NCBI GenBank assembly: GCA_002409625.1
Contig: DHNY01000001.1
Span: 39,604-103,603 of the forward strand
Source of the DNA: Anaerolineaceae bacterium UBA5404
GTDB taxonomy: Bacteria > Chloroflexota > Anaerolineae > Anaerolineales > Anaerolineaceae
Length of the DNA: 64,000 nucleotides
Direction of reading: 5' to 3'
Part shown: in pieces, positions 27,786 through 36,095 of the stretch
How the letters are laid out: every line of letters starts with the position of its first letter
Position numbering within the stretch: the stretch's first letter is position 1
Made by a program: the position numbers and the translations under genes
The notes under the pieces: model-generated
What the model saw: the letters and a program-made list of their open reading frames with translations, nothing else
Told to the model about the DNA's origin: nothing
The model's database searches: none

Positions 27786-28607
27786 TTAGTCATACATCCC
27801 CTCTTTGTATACACCGGTTCCCCATTCAACCCGGTAAAGGATGGGATGCAAATCACGAAGCATAGTAAAGGTTTTAGAGTAAAATTTGTCCTCAAGGTAA
27901 CGGGCGATTTGGGTATTACGGAGCCCAGGTTCCACTCTTTCAAAACCAAAATTTGATACGTAATTTATCTGATCCAAGATTAAAGGAACTTCGTGAGTGC
28001 TATCATTTCGATAATCTGAAAGCAGATCTCCCCAGAGCTTTTTATCATCAGTTTTAACCTCTAAGTTAGTTGATTGATTGTCGCTTTCATAATGAGTAAG
28101 AACATTATTAGTTAGATAAGAGTAAACATTTTTTGCCTTTCGATTACCATTTTTCTTAAAAAGGGTTAGTACTTTATTAACGGAAAAGCCACGGTCCTTG
28201 ATTTCTTTTTTCATGCAAAAATAGAGCAAGTATCGAGCGTAAAAATCCAAAAAGGATCTACACTGGACGAAGAATGCTTCGGCGAGTATTGATTGGTTAA
28301 GTAGGTCAGCCGTCAGAATATTTTGTTCGTTTACATCAAAATTCATCTTCACATAATCTTTAGCGTTACGAAAGCCATGAAGTTGTTCCAAAACCAAAGA
28401 AAACGCTTTGTATTTAAAAGCAAAATTTTTGAGGTAAGTTTTAGATTTGGAAATATATTCGTTATCAATTACTTTCTGCTTCTGAAAGAAAGATTCTTGG
28501 GCTTTTTCAACTTTTAAAATATGCCCATCAATATGAACCATAATTTCCGTATTAATATATAGCATGCTGATGTATTGATTTGCGTACGGTTCTAATATTT
28601 CAACCAT
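27786..28607 (-). CDS. HEPN-like protein inside the restriction operon
   Basis: 273 residues, all-helical and charged; no named family recognised. Two features suggest the HEPN fold: a hydrophobic helix around AEAFFVQCRSFLDFYARYLL (109-128) and a later RNDSTH (200-205), which fits the R-x4-H ribonuclease motif with Asn after Arg. HEPN proteins serve as RNases or as partners in defence systems. It begins 3 bp after the small methylase-like gene and ends 52 bp before the large methylase gene, so it is part of the operon. A structural or regulatory subunit is an alternative to a toxin. Confidence 0.55.
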   Translation of the reverse strand: MVEILEPYANQYISMLYINTEIMVHIDGHILKVEKAQESFFQKQKVIDNEYISKSKTYLKNFAFKYKAFSLVLEQLHGFRNAKDYVKMNFDVNEQNILTADLLNQSILAEAFFVQCRSFLDFYARYLLYFCMKKEIKDRGFSVNKVLTLFKKNGNRKAKNVYSYLTNNVLTHYESDNQSTNLEVKTDDKKLWGDLLSDYRNDSTHEVPLILDQINYVSNFGFERVEPGLRNTQIARYLEDKFYSKTFTMLRDLHPILYRVEWGTGVYKEGMYD

Positions 28608-28610
28608 TTT

Positions 28611-29303
28611 CTAAGAGCCTTTCTCTAATGCAAAAGCGTTTTGTTGATCTTGAATGCTTCGATAATCTACCAAAGGAAACTCTCGAAAAGGTTGTGGGAT
28701 GTATTGACCAAGCTCGGCATCATACTCCCAACCGTCCATAAAAATATTCATCTGTGCCTCGTTGGCGTCCAGCAGCTGGCTAAGGTGGAAATCACGTCGT
28801 TTGACCAGATTACCGGTAACCAAGGACCATTCTGAAAAAGCAATGGGTTCATCATTGGTGTCTTTAAGGGTAAGCGCGTCGCCACACAAAATATTTCTTT
28901 CCAGAATGAAGCGCGCTGCTTTACGAAAATCCTCTGAGCAATCCTTTTTACACACCTTCGTGTAGCTTTCATCAAAAATCTTGAACAATCGCGCGCGACA
29001 TTCCTTGGCGTTGTCTTCTAGCAATTCCACTCCATAAATACTGCTAAGTGCCACAAAAGCGTTGCGTTCGAAGTCCGCTGGATGTTTTCCGTAACGCGAT
29101 TGAACTACAACTAATTTCCGTTTGAGGATTTCTGCTAAAAAATTGCCTGTGCCACATGCGGGTTCTAAAAAGCGACTGTCGATTCTCTCAGTTTCATGTT
29201 TGACGAGGTCAAGCATGGCATTGACTTCACGCTCGGCAGTAAAAACTTCTCCGTGCTCCGCAACACGCTTTTTGGATTTAACTTGTTTATTGGTATCGTC
29301 CAT
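28611..29303 (-). CDS. Methylase-like subunit lacking the catalytic NPPY motif
   Basis: About 230 residues. The N-terminus carries the N6-adenine methylase SAM motif (RFLEPACGTGNFLAEIL, ~40-56) and an acidic IYGVELLEDNA. There is no NPPY motif; the expected place reads TGNLVKRRDF. The protein ends soon after, so a target recognition domain is also missing. Start 29303 is set by AGGAGG 4 nt upstream. Small subunits of this type are known beside Eco57I-like methylases and GIY-YIG/helicase subunits, so it is probably a real partner and not a decayed gene. It could bind SAM and act as an allosteric or structural subunit. Confidence 0.75.
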   Translation of the reverse strand: MDDTNKQVKSKKRVAEHGEVFTAEREVNAMLDLVKHETERIDSRFLEPACGTGNFLAEILKRKLVVVQSRYGKHPADFERNAFVALSSIYGVELLEDNAKECRARLFKIFDESYTKVCKKDCSEDFRKAARFILERNILCGDALTLKDTNDEPIAFSEWSLVTGNLVKRRDFHLSQLLDANEAQMNIFMDGWEYDAELGQYIPQPFREFPLVDYRSIQDQQNAFALEKGS

Positions 29304-29472
29304 AGGCCTCCTGGCTTGGGCTCTATTCAATTATACCCTGTGGCAGGCTCTATTTCTTAATAAGCACGCTTGGTTTATGCGGTAAATCCTTCAAGCATGG
29401 GTTTTTCAAGCTTCACTTAATTGTGACGAAATACTGTGGAGGAAATGGCAACCTTAAATTTCACAAAAAACG

Positions 29473-29502
29473 TTGACGGATTTGCATTTTTAGCGATATA
29501 CT
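29473..29502 (+). promoter_or_regulatory. Promoter of the pyr operon
   Basis: TTGACG (29473-29478), an 18-bp spacer and TATACT (29497-29502), ending 39 bp before the pyrC start. No PyrR-type attenuator hairpin or upstream ORF is visible in the short leader. Confidence 0.65.
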
Positions 29503-29541
29503 TAATAGGTTTAATTTTTAGCGAGAGCGAGGAGCTGAACG

Positions 29542-30630
29542 ATGTTGATCTTGCCTGGACTGATCGACGCTCATGTGCACCTGCGCGTGCCTGGTGGCGA
29601 GCATAAAGAAGACTTCATTACCGGCAGCAGTGCTGCCCTCGCTGGAGGATTTACCACCCTTCTGGCGATGCCGAACACAAATCCCCCATTGGTTACCCTG
29701 GAAAACTGGCAAAATGCCCAAAAACAAGCTGACTCCCAAGCACTTTGTGATGTGTACCATTTTGCCGGTGGTTCAGAGGCGCACCTGGACCAAATACCTA
29801 AACTCGCCCAACAGGCTGTCGGGCTCAAACTTTATCTTGATCAGACTTTTGGTCCTTTACGCTTACAAGATCATGCAGCCATCGAAAAATGCTTTGAACT
29901 TTGGCCGGCAGATAAACCCATCTGCCTGCACGCTGAGCTTGATTCGGTCCAAATGGGTATTGCCTTAGCCAAAAGATACCAAAAACACATTCACATATGC
30001 CATATCGCGCGCAAGGAAGAAGTTGAAAGGGTTGCAGCCGCTCAGGATGAGGGCATTCATGTAACCGCCGAAGTTACCGCCCACCATCTCTTCTTTACTG
30101 AAGCCGATGCGAAACGATTAGGCGCGTATGGTGATATGCGCCCGATGCTTCAAACCCAGGCTGATCAGGATGCACTTTGGGATCACCTTGGCACAAGCAT
30201 TGCCGTGATAGCCTCAGACCATGCACCTCATGCAAAATTTGAAAAAGAAGGTTTTGAAAGTCAACAAGCCTTTTTAACAGCGCAGGAAGCCTTAAAAGCG
30301 GAAGAAAAACGCCCTATACCACCCGGTATACCAGGCTTAGAGTCCACGCTTCCGCTCATGCTAACTGCCGTTTCAGAGGGTCGTCTCAGCATGGAAACCC
30401 TCATCAAACTACTCTATGACAACCCAAAACGCATTTTCAATCTGCCTGAGCAGGCGGATACCTGGGTCGAAGTGGATGAAAATGCGAAATACATCTTCCC
30501 AGACCATCCACTTTATACCAAATGTGGTTGGTCACCTTTCCAGGCGATGCGTATGACCGGCAAGATCCATCGCGTGGTTTTACGTGGCAAGGAAGTCTAT
30601 AAAGAGGGCATCGTCGCCTTTGAGCAATAA
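29542..30630 (+). CDS. pyrC: Dihydroorotase
   Basis: 362 residues. It closes N-carbamoyl-aspartate to dihydroorotate, the third step of UMP synthesis. Zinc ligands His11 and His13 in DAHVHLR, the bridging Lys96 in VGLKLYLD, later HAE, HICHIA and the catalytic Asp in ASDHAPH are present. The protein starts directly at the first beta strand of the barrel and lacks the N-terminal beta-sandwich seen in PyrC/AllB of ~430 residues, resembling the short CAD-type dihydroorotase domain. GCGAGGAGC precedes the ATG. First gene of pyrC-pyrB-pyrFE-pyrD-pyrK. Confidence 0.92.
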   Translation: MLILPGLIDAHVHLRVPGGEHKEDFITGSSAALAGGFTTLLAMPNTNPPLVTLENWQNAQKQADSQALCDVYHFAGGSEAHLDQIPKLAQQAVGLKLYLDQTFGPLRLQDHAAIEKCFELWPADKPICLHAELDSVQMGIALAKRYQKHIHICHIARKEEVERVAAAQDEGIHVTAEVTAHHLFFTEADAKRLGAYGDMRPMLQTQADQDALWDHLGTSIAVIASDHAPHAKFEKEGFESQQAFLTAQEALKAEEKRPIPPGIPGLESTLPLMLTAVSEGRLSMETLIKLLYDNPKRIFNLPEQADTWVEVDENAKYIFPDHPLYTKCGWSPFQAMRMTGKIHRVVLRGKEVYKEGIVAFEQ

Positions 30631-30688
30631 GCTTAAAGCCCGATGCCTCATGCAAAACAGGATTAAAAACGACCTAAACAGGAGCACA

Positions 30689-31681
30689 ATGACAAAGCAC
30701 TTAAACCCAATCTTTAATCTGGATCAATTTGAAAGAAAACCCCGCTTTATCAACGGATTTTACAAAAGAGACATCTTGAGTGTTGAGCAATTTAGCCAGG
30801 AAGACCTCAATTATGTTTTTAGCCGCGCTGACGAAATGATGGCAATGGTTGAAAAATGGGGAACCTGCGACTTGCTCAAAGGCTACACCCTGGCATGCGT
30901 TTTCTATGAGCCATCAACACGTACCTCCTCATCGTTCATTGCGGCGATGGAACGTCTTGGTGGCAAGGTCATCCCCATCACTGAGGGTATCCAGTATTCA
31001 TCGGTTTCAAAAGGCGAAAGTTTAATTGACAGCATGATAACCATTGAGCAGTATTGTGATGTAATCGTGCTGCGTCACCCACAAATCGGCTCAAGCGCAA
31101 TGGCTGCCAAACACGTGAATGTACCCATTATCAACGCCGGCGATGGCGCTGGCGAGCATCCCACCCAGGCGCTGCTGGATCTTTTTACCATCAAAAATGA
31201 GTTGGGTTGTATTAATGGTTTGCGTGTGGCGATGGTGGGAGACCTGCGTTATGGCCGCACGGTGCACTCTTTGACCCAGCTTTTGAGCCAGTATGACGTC
31301 TCATTGCGCTTTGTCTCGCCCGACACGCTGCGCCTGCCCATGGAGCTGATGAATATGCTGATTGACAAGGGTATTGACGTGCGCGAATCACATAAGATTG
31401 AGGACGTTATCGAAACCGCGGACGTGCTTTACGTGACCCGCATCCAAAAAGAGCGTTTCCCAGACATTACCCAATACGAAGAGGTGAAAAACTACTTTGT
31501 GGTGGATGAGGAGCTGCTTAAACGTGCCAAAGAAAAGATGATTGTTATGCATCCCTTGCCCCGCATCAGCGAGATTGATTATCGCGTTGACAAAGACCCT
31601 CGCGCGGCATATTTTAGGCAGGTGCAAAACGGGCTTTACATCCGCATGGCACTTTTAGCCGCGGTTTTGGGGCAAGCATAA
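30689..31681 (+). CDS. pyrB: Aspartate carbamoyltransferase catalytic subunit
   Basis: About 330 residues. It transfers carbamoyl from carbamoyl phosphate to aspartate. FYEPSTRTSSSF is the carbamoyl phosphate loop (S-T-R-T), HPTQALLDLFT and RYGRTVHSL are further active-site blocks, and VMHPLPR closes the site. The start at 30689 is preceded by AGGAG; upstream Met codons lack a ribosome binding site. No regulatory subunit gene pyrI is nearby, so control is probably not of the E. coli type. Confidence 0.93.
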   Translation: MTKHLNPIFNLDQFERKPRFINGFYKRDILSVEQFSQEDLNYVFSRADEMMAMVEKWGTCDLLKGYTLACVFYEPSTRTSSSFIAAMERLGGKVIPITEGIQYSSVSKGESLIDSMITIEQYCDVIVLRHPQIGSSAMAAKHVNVPIINAGDGAGEHPTQALLDLFTIKNELGCINGLRVAMVGDLRYGRTVHSLTQLLSQYDVSLRFVSPDTLRLPMELMNMLIDKGIDVRESHKIEDVIETADVLYVTRIQKERFPDITQYEEVKNYFVVDEELLKRAKEKMIVMHPLPRISEIDYRVDKDPRAAYFRQVQNGLYIRMALLAAVLGQA

Positions 31682-31762
31682 GCATCGGTTTTGTCCATGT
31701 TGGCTTTTGCCCACGCAAGCTTTAACAATATAGCATGAAGATGCTACTGCAAAGGAGAAGAA

Positions 31763-33184
31763 ATGCACTTTTTAGATAAATTACATGCCGCGATTGAGAA
31801 AAACAACTCTTTGCTCTGCATCGGACTGGACCCCAATGAGACAAGCCTCCCGGATGGTGATAGTCTTTATGAGCGTTTGATCCTCTGGGCGGGTGGTATT
31901 ATCGAAGCCACGCAAGACTTGGTTTGTTGCTATAAACCCAATATCGCCTTTTTTGAGCAATTCAGTTTGGATGGCTTGGAAGCCTTGGAAGTCATTTGCA
32001 ACGAGCTCATCCCCGCCGACATCCCGGTTTTGCTCGACGCAAAACGAGGCGACATTGGCTCAACCGCCGAGGCCTATGCGCGCGCTTGTTTCAATATTTA
32101 TGGCGCCGATGCGGTAACCCTTTCGCCCTATCTGGGTTATGATGCCATTAAACCTTTCACAGATCGCGAAGACAAAGCGGTTTTTGTGCTTTGCCAGACC
32201 TCAAACCCTAGCGCTGCCCAAGTGCAACAGCATGGAACACCAGCTCTGTTTGAACATATTGCCAAAACGTCTCAAAAATGGGGTGAACCAGGGCAAGTGG
32301 GTTTGGTGGTTGGTGCAACAAAACCTGAAGCCTTGCACCGCGTTCGCCAACTTTGCCCTGAGGCATGGATTTTAGCGCCTGGTGTGGGTGCCCAAGGCGG
32401 CAACCTGCGCAGCGCCTTGGTGAATGGTTTGCGGGATGATGGCTTGGGTATGATTGTGCCCGTTTCGCGCTCGGTGATGAATGCTGAAGATCCTCATGCT
32501 GCCGCAATGGCATTGCGCGACGAAATCAACGCTATCCGCGAAGAATTTCAAGAGGAACAAGGCTTAGGATATATTGTGGAAGCTCTTTCTGAAAACGAAG
32601 CGCGATTGATTGAAGGGTTGTTTGATACAGGAAGCGTTAAATTTGGCGAATTTACCCTCGCCAGTGGCAAAAAGTCACCCATCTATCTTGATTTGCGCCG
32701 TTTGGTGAGTTTCCCTTGGTTGCTGGACCTGGCTGTTGAAGCTTACGCAAAGCAGCTTGAAGACCTGAACTACGACCTCATCGCCGGCGTGCCCTACGCG
32801 GCACTTCCAATTGCTTCTGTTTTGGCAAGCAAACTTAAAAAACCCATGGTCTATCCCCGCAAGGAAGTCAAAACCCATGGCACCGGGCAATTGGTTGAGG
32901 GTGTTTTTGAACCTGGACAAAGCGTTGTGGTTATTGAAGACCTCATCACCATGGGCGGAAGCCTAAAAACGGCCGCAGAAAGTTTGCAAGCAGTCGGTTT
33001 GGTGGCAGATCAAGCGGTGGTTTTGATCGACCGCGAACAAGGTGGCATGCAAGTTTTAGCTGATGCCGGCATTAAGGTGCGCCCAGCCTTGCGCTTTAGC
33101 CAGGTTTTAGACCATTTGCTCAAGGCTGGCAAAATTGACCAAGCCGCTTATGATACAGTGAAAGACTATTTGAAAAATGGCTGA
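31763..33184 (+). CDS. pyrFE: PyrF-PyrE fusion (OMP decarboxylase and orotate phosphoribosyltransferase)
   Basis: 473 residues joining two enzymes, equivalent to UMP synthase but in the reverse order of the animal enzyme. The N-terminal ~265 residues are type-2 OMP decarboxylase: LDAKRGDIGS (91-100) supplies the Asp-Lys-Asp catalytic set. The C-terminal ~200 are orotate phosphoribosyltransferase: FTLASGKKSPIYLDLR, the flexible loop YPRKEVKTHGTG, and the PRPP motif VVVIEDLITMGGS (~388-400). AAAGGAG precedes the ATG. The last 8 bp overlap pyrD, indicating coupling. The fusion is typical of Chloroflexota and a few other phyla. Confidence 0.93.
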   Translation: MHFLDKLHAAIEKNNSLLCIGLDPNETSLPDGDSLYERLILWAGGIIEATQDLVCCYKPNIAFFEQFSLDGLEALEVICNELIPADIPVLLDAKRGDIGSTAEAYARACFNIYGADAVTLSPYLGYDAIKPFTDREDKAVFVLCQTSNPSAAQVQQHGTPALFEHIAKTSQKWGEPGQVGLVVGATKPEALHRVRQLCPEAWILAPGVGAQGGNLRSALVNGLRDDGLGMIVPVSRSVMNAEDPHAAAMALRDEINAIREEFQEEQGLGYIVEALSENEARLIEGLFDTGSVKFGEFTLASGKKSPIYLDLRRLVSFPWLLDLAVEAYAKQLEDLNYDLIAGVPYAALPIASVLASKLKKPMVYPRKEVKTHGTGQLVEGVFEPGQSVVVIEDLITMGGSLKTAAESLQAVGLVADQAVVLIDREQGGMQVLADAGIKVRPALRFSQVLDHLLKAGKIDQAAYDTVKDYLKNG

Positions 33185-34112
33185 TTTAGCGCTTGAATTT
33201 TTAGGAATAAAACTGAAAAACCCCTTGGTACTTGCCTCGGGTATCTTAGGCACAAGCCCAGCAGTGATGGAGCGATGTGCCCTGCAAGGTGCGGGCGCGA
33301 TTACCAGCAAAAGCGCTGGAACGGTGCCGCGGGATGGCCATGCCAACCCGGTTAGCCTGGCATGGCAAGGTGGTGTGATTAACGCAATCGGCTTAACCAA
33401 CCCAGGTTGCCACGCTGAAGTGCCCATTCTAATAGAAAGCAAAAAGCGACTTAATGCCATTGGCGTGCCTTTATTTGCCTCTATTTTTGCACCCACTGCG
33501 GAAGAATTTGGCGAGGTGGCGCGGGTGATTGCTGAAGCTGAACCCGACCTGATTGAAATAAACATTTCTTGCCCCAACGTGGCATCAGATTTTGGCACAC
33601 CTTTTTCCGCAACCGCACAAAGCGCGGCTGAGGTTACCCGCATTGTGCGAGCCTCGGTAAATTTGCCGATTAGCGTAAAACTTGCTCCAAATGTTTACAA
33701 CCTTGGAGAGATCGCCCGTGCGGTTGCCGATGAAGGCGCGGATGCGATTACAGCCATCAACACAGTACCTGGCATGCTCATTGATGCCTATGCTGCTGCA
33801 CCGATACTGAAAAACACAACCGGCGGGCTAAGTGGCGCGGCGATTAAACCCGTTGCTTTACGGGCGGTGTGGGAAATTGCACAAGCTGTGGATTTGCCCA
33901 TTATAGGTACAGGTGGCATTAGCACTGGGCTCGATGCTGCCGAAATGATTATGGCAGGCGCAACCCTGGTTGGTGTCGGTTCGGCATTGGTCGACGACGG
34001 ACCAGCAGTGTTTGCACGCATTAACGAAGAACTAAAAGCTTTTATGCTTTCACAAGGCTATGAAAACCTGGCAGCTATGCGCGGTTTAGCCATTCGGAGG
34101 AACCATGAGTAG
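33177..34112 (+). CDS. pyrD: Dihydroorotate dehydrogenase, class 1B catalytic subunit
   Basis: 311 residues. It oxidises dihydroorotate to orotate with FMN. The catalytic Cys132 lies in EINISCPNV; a Cys here marks class 1 enzymes, while class 2 enzymes use Ser. TSKSAG, SVKLAPN, GGLSGAAIKP and GTGGIST are FMN- and substrate-binding blocks. The adjacent pyrK, whose start overlaps by 8 bp, makes it the NAD-linked 1B type. Cytoplasmic. Confidence 0.94.
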   Translation: MADLALEFLGIKLKNPLVLASGILGTSPAVMERCALQGAGAITSKSAGTVPRDGHANPVSLAWQGGVINAIGLTNPGCHAEVPILIESKKRLNAIGVPLFASIFAPTAEEFGEVARVIAEAEPDLIEINISCPNVASDFGTPFSATAQSAAEVTRIVRASVNLPISVKLAPNVYNLGEIARAVADEGADAITAINTVPGMLIDAYAAAPILKNTTGGLSGAAIKPVALRAVWEIAQAVDLPIIGTGGISTGLDAAEMIMAGATLVGVGSALVDDGPAVFARINEELKAFMLSQGYENLAAMRGLAIRRNHE

Positions 34113-34899
34113 CTGCAATCGTGGCTTAATGCAAGCTTATAAACTTGCCAGAGTGGAACAAGAAAACGCCACATCTTTCAGCCTTTGGTTGGATGGCGAG
34201 CTGCCGAACGCCAGCCCCGGACAGTACGTTATGGTCTGGCTCCCGGGTGTAGGAGAGCGACCCTTTAGCCTACATTCGGCATCACCTCTCGCGCTTACCA
34301 TCTCATGCGTGGGACCTTCATCCAAAGCCATTTGTGCGCTCCCGCCAGGAGGCACACTGTGGCTTCGCGGACCTTTTGGCAAAGGCTATGTGTTAGAAGG
34401 GAAAAATCACTTGCTGGTGGGTGGTGGCTACGGTGCCGCGCCTCTGACCTATTTAGCCGAGGAAGCTTTAAACCGCGGTGATGAAGTGCGGGTCTGTTTA
34501 GGCGCCGCATCTGCCAAGGATTTGATGTTTGTGGAAAAACTTCGTGAGATCGGCGCCGATGTTTTTGTTGCGACGGATGACGGTTCCCAGGGCACGCAAG
34601 GCTTGGTGACCGCGGTTGTTCTGGAGCAGATTTTGCACCACAAACCCGATAGCCTTTATGCTTGTGGACCTACCGGTATGTTGATGGCACTCTGGGATCT
34701 GTGTGAGCAACACAACATTGTCGCCCAACTTTCTTTTGAAGGCATCATTCGTTGTGGCATTGGCTTATGTGGCTCTTGTGAGCTCAATGAGTCCCTCTGC
34801 GCAAAACTCGGCTTGCCGGCAGGGTGGTTGGTTTGCCATGACGGCCCGGTGGCAAAGCTAATGCCATCCCAGGCAAAAGCAAAAACTATTACCCGGTAA
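34105..34899 (+). CDS. pyrK: Dihydroorotate dehydrogenase electron transfer subunit
   Basis: 264 residues. FAD and 2Fe-2S protein that passes electrons from PyrD to NAD+. RPFSLHS is the FAD-binding motif, GGGYGAAPLTYLAEE the NAD-binding loop, and CGIGLCGSCE followed by two more Cys (ESLC, LVCHDGP) binds the cluster. GGAGG 5 nt before the ATG sets the start. Last gene of the pyr operon; carAB are not in the window. Confidence 0.93.
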   Translation: MSSCNRGLMQAYKLARVEQENATSFSLWLDGELPNASPGQYVMVWLPGVGERPFSLHSASPLALTISCVGPSSKAICALPPGGTLWLRGPFGKGYVLEGKNHLLVGGGYGAAPLTYLAEEALNRGDEVRVCLGAASAKDLMFVEKLREIGADVFVATDDGSQGTQGLVTAVVLEQILHHKPDSLYACGPTGMLMALWDLCEQHNIVAQLSFEGIIRCGIGLCGSCELNESLCAKLGLPAGWLVCHDGPVAKLMPSQAKAKTITR

Positions 34900-34907
34900 G
34901 GGTAAGC

Positions 34908-35807
34908 TTAAGCTTCCAGTGCTAACTTAAACGCCCCATATAGTCCCGCGTCGCCTTTAAAACCAGAAGGTACGATGTACTTGTCCAGGTCTACTGAGGG
35001 CTCGCCATATCCTGCCATCTCGTCTATAAAAGCTGCTCTGATCATTGGAAACAAGAAACGCCGATCCATCACGCCGCCGCCCAAAATGATTCTTTCAGGC
35101 GCTAAGGTGTAAGCGTAATTGCGCAAAGCCTTGGCGATATAGCTGGCTTCAAGTTGCCAGGCTGGGTGCTCATCAGGTAGCTGAGTTGCGGGCATGCCCC
35201 AGCGCGCGGCGATGGCTGGACCCGTGCAAAGTCCCTCAAAGCAGTCCCCATGGGCAGGGCAGACTCCCTCGAAATCATCATCTGGCAGTCGGGGTAGAGC
35301 GATGTGTCCCATTTCCGTATGCGCGTAGCCATGCAAAAGCGCGCCATTTACCAAGGCGCCGCCACCAATGCCCGTGCCTATGGTCAGATAAAGTAAGTTA
35401 TTAATGCCTTGGCCTGCACCCCAGGCGTATTCAGCAAGTACGGCGCCGTTGACGTCGGTCTCGATGCGGATGGGTAGTTGTGTGCCCAGAGCCTCTTTAA
35501 CGAAACCCAGCAAATCAAAGTGCGACCAACCCGGCTTTGGAGTCCTGCCCAATTTGCCGTAATCCGGCGAGCTTGGCAGGGTGTTAAGGGGACCAAAATG
35601 GGCGATACCCAGGGCAGTTAACTTGCCAAAACGCCGGGAATCTTCTTGGATAAAGCGGGTACAAGCACCAAGTGTTTCCGCCGGACTCTGCGTTTTTAGG
35701 GTCTTTTTGGCGAGTAATTCCCGATTTGCGTTAAAGATGCCTACCAGGAATTTGGTGCCACCGCCTTCAATGGCGGCATAAATTTTGCTGTTTGCTGTTT
35801 GGCTCAT
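34908..35807 (-). CDS. ROK family sugar kinase, fructokinase-like
   Basis: 299 residues. The ATP-binding motif AIEGGGTKFLVGIF, the catalytic TDVNGAVLAEY and the ROK block GTGIGGGALVNGALLHG are present. EMGHIAL is followed by CPAHGDCFEGLCTGPA, the His/Cys zinc site shared with bacterial ROK fructokinases such as Bacillus YdhR. Convergent with pyrK, 8 bp apart, and not part of that operon. The GGCTACGCGCATA stretch encoding GYAH (35316-35328) resembles the array motif but is explained by conserved residues. Confidence 0.85.
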   Translation of the reverse strand: MSQTANSKIYAAIEGGGTKFLVGIFNANRELLAKKTLKTQSPAETLGACTRFIQEDSRRFGKLTALGIAHFGPLNTLPSSPDYGKLGRTPKPGWSHFDLLGFVKEALGTQLPIRIETDVNGAVLAEYAWGAGQGINNLLYLTIGTGIGGGALVNGALLHGYAHTEMGHIALPRLPDDDFEGVCPAHGDCFEGLCTGPAIAARWGMPATQLPDEHPAWQLEASYIAKALRNYAYTLAPERIILGGGVMDRRFLFPMIRAAFIDEMAGYGEPSVDLDKYIVPSGFKGDAGLYGAFKLALEA

Positions 35808-36052
35808 GCCTTAATTCTAAGCCAGTCCATAAAAAGGTGGAAGCTTTTATCAGTAAAAAATCTGGAGAGGGCGAATTCATATATACTGAAACCTTGTAGA
35901 AAATATGTAAGCCAAGCAATTACACAGATGATTGAACAGGTATTTACAACCTCTCTGGGATAGAGATTATAGGGGTGAGTCTTCTTTTTTATTGAACATG
36001 CAGGTATTCGAGGAAATCAGAAGCTCATGTGCTACGCCAGCTTAAATAAAAG

Positions 36053-36074
36053 AAAACCCGCAAAGGCGGGTCTT
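36053..36074 (-). terminator. Terminator of the MacB-like operon
   Basis: GAAGACCCGC / GCGGGTTTTC on the minus strand with a 4-nt loop, followed by a T-rich run. It lies 22 bp after the permease stop at 36096. The 245 bases between it and the ROK gene (35808-36052) hold nothing recognisable. Confidence 0.75.
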
Positions 36075-36095
36075 CAGAAGTGTAAAATCAAAAAA

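Noticed and set aside
28611..29303. Decayed methylase pseudogene
   Set aside because: It has a strong ribosome binding site and a clean frame, and similar short subunits occur beside this type of methylase, so it is more likely a genuine subunit.
35316..35328. GGCTACGCGCATA in the ROK gene as a true array-motif copy
   Set aside because: It encodes GYAH, where Gly and His are conserved ROK residues, and it matches only 13 bases, so chance is a sufficient explanation.
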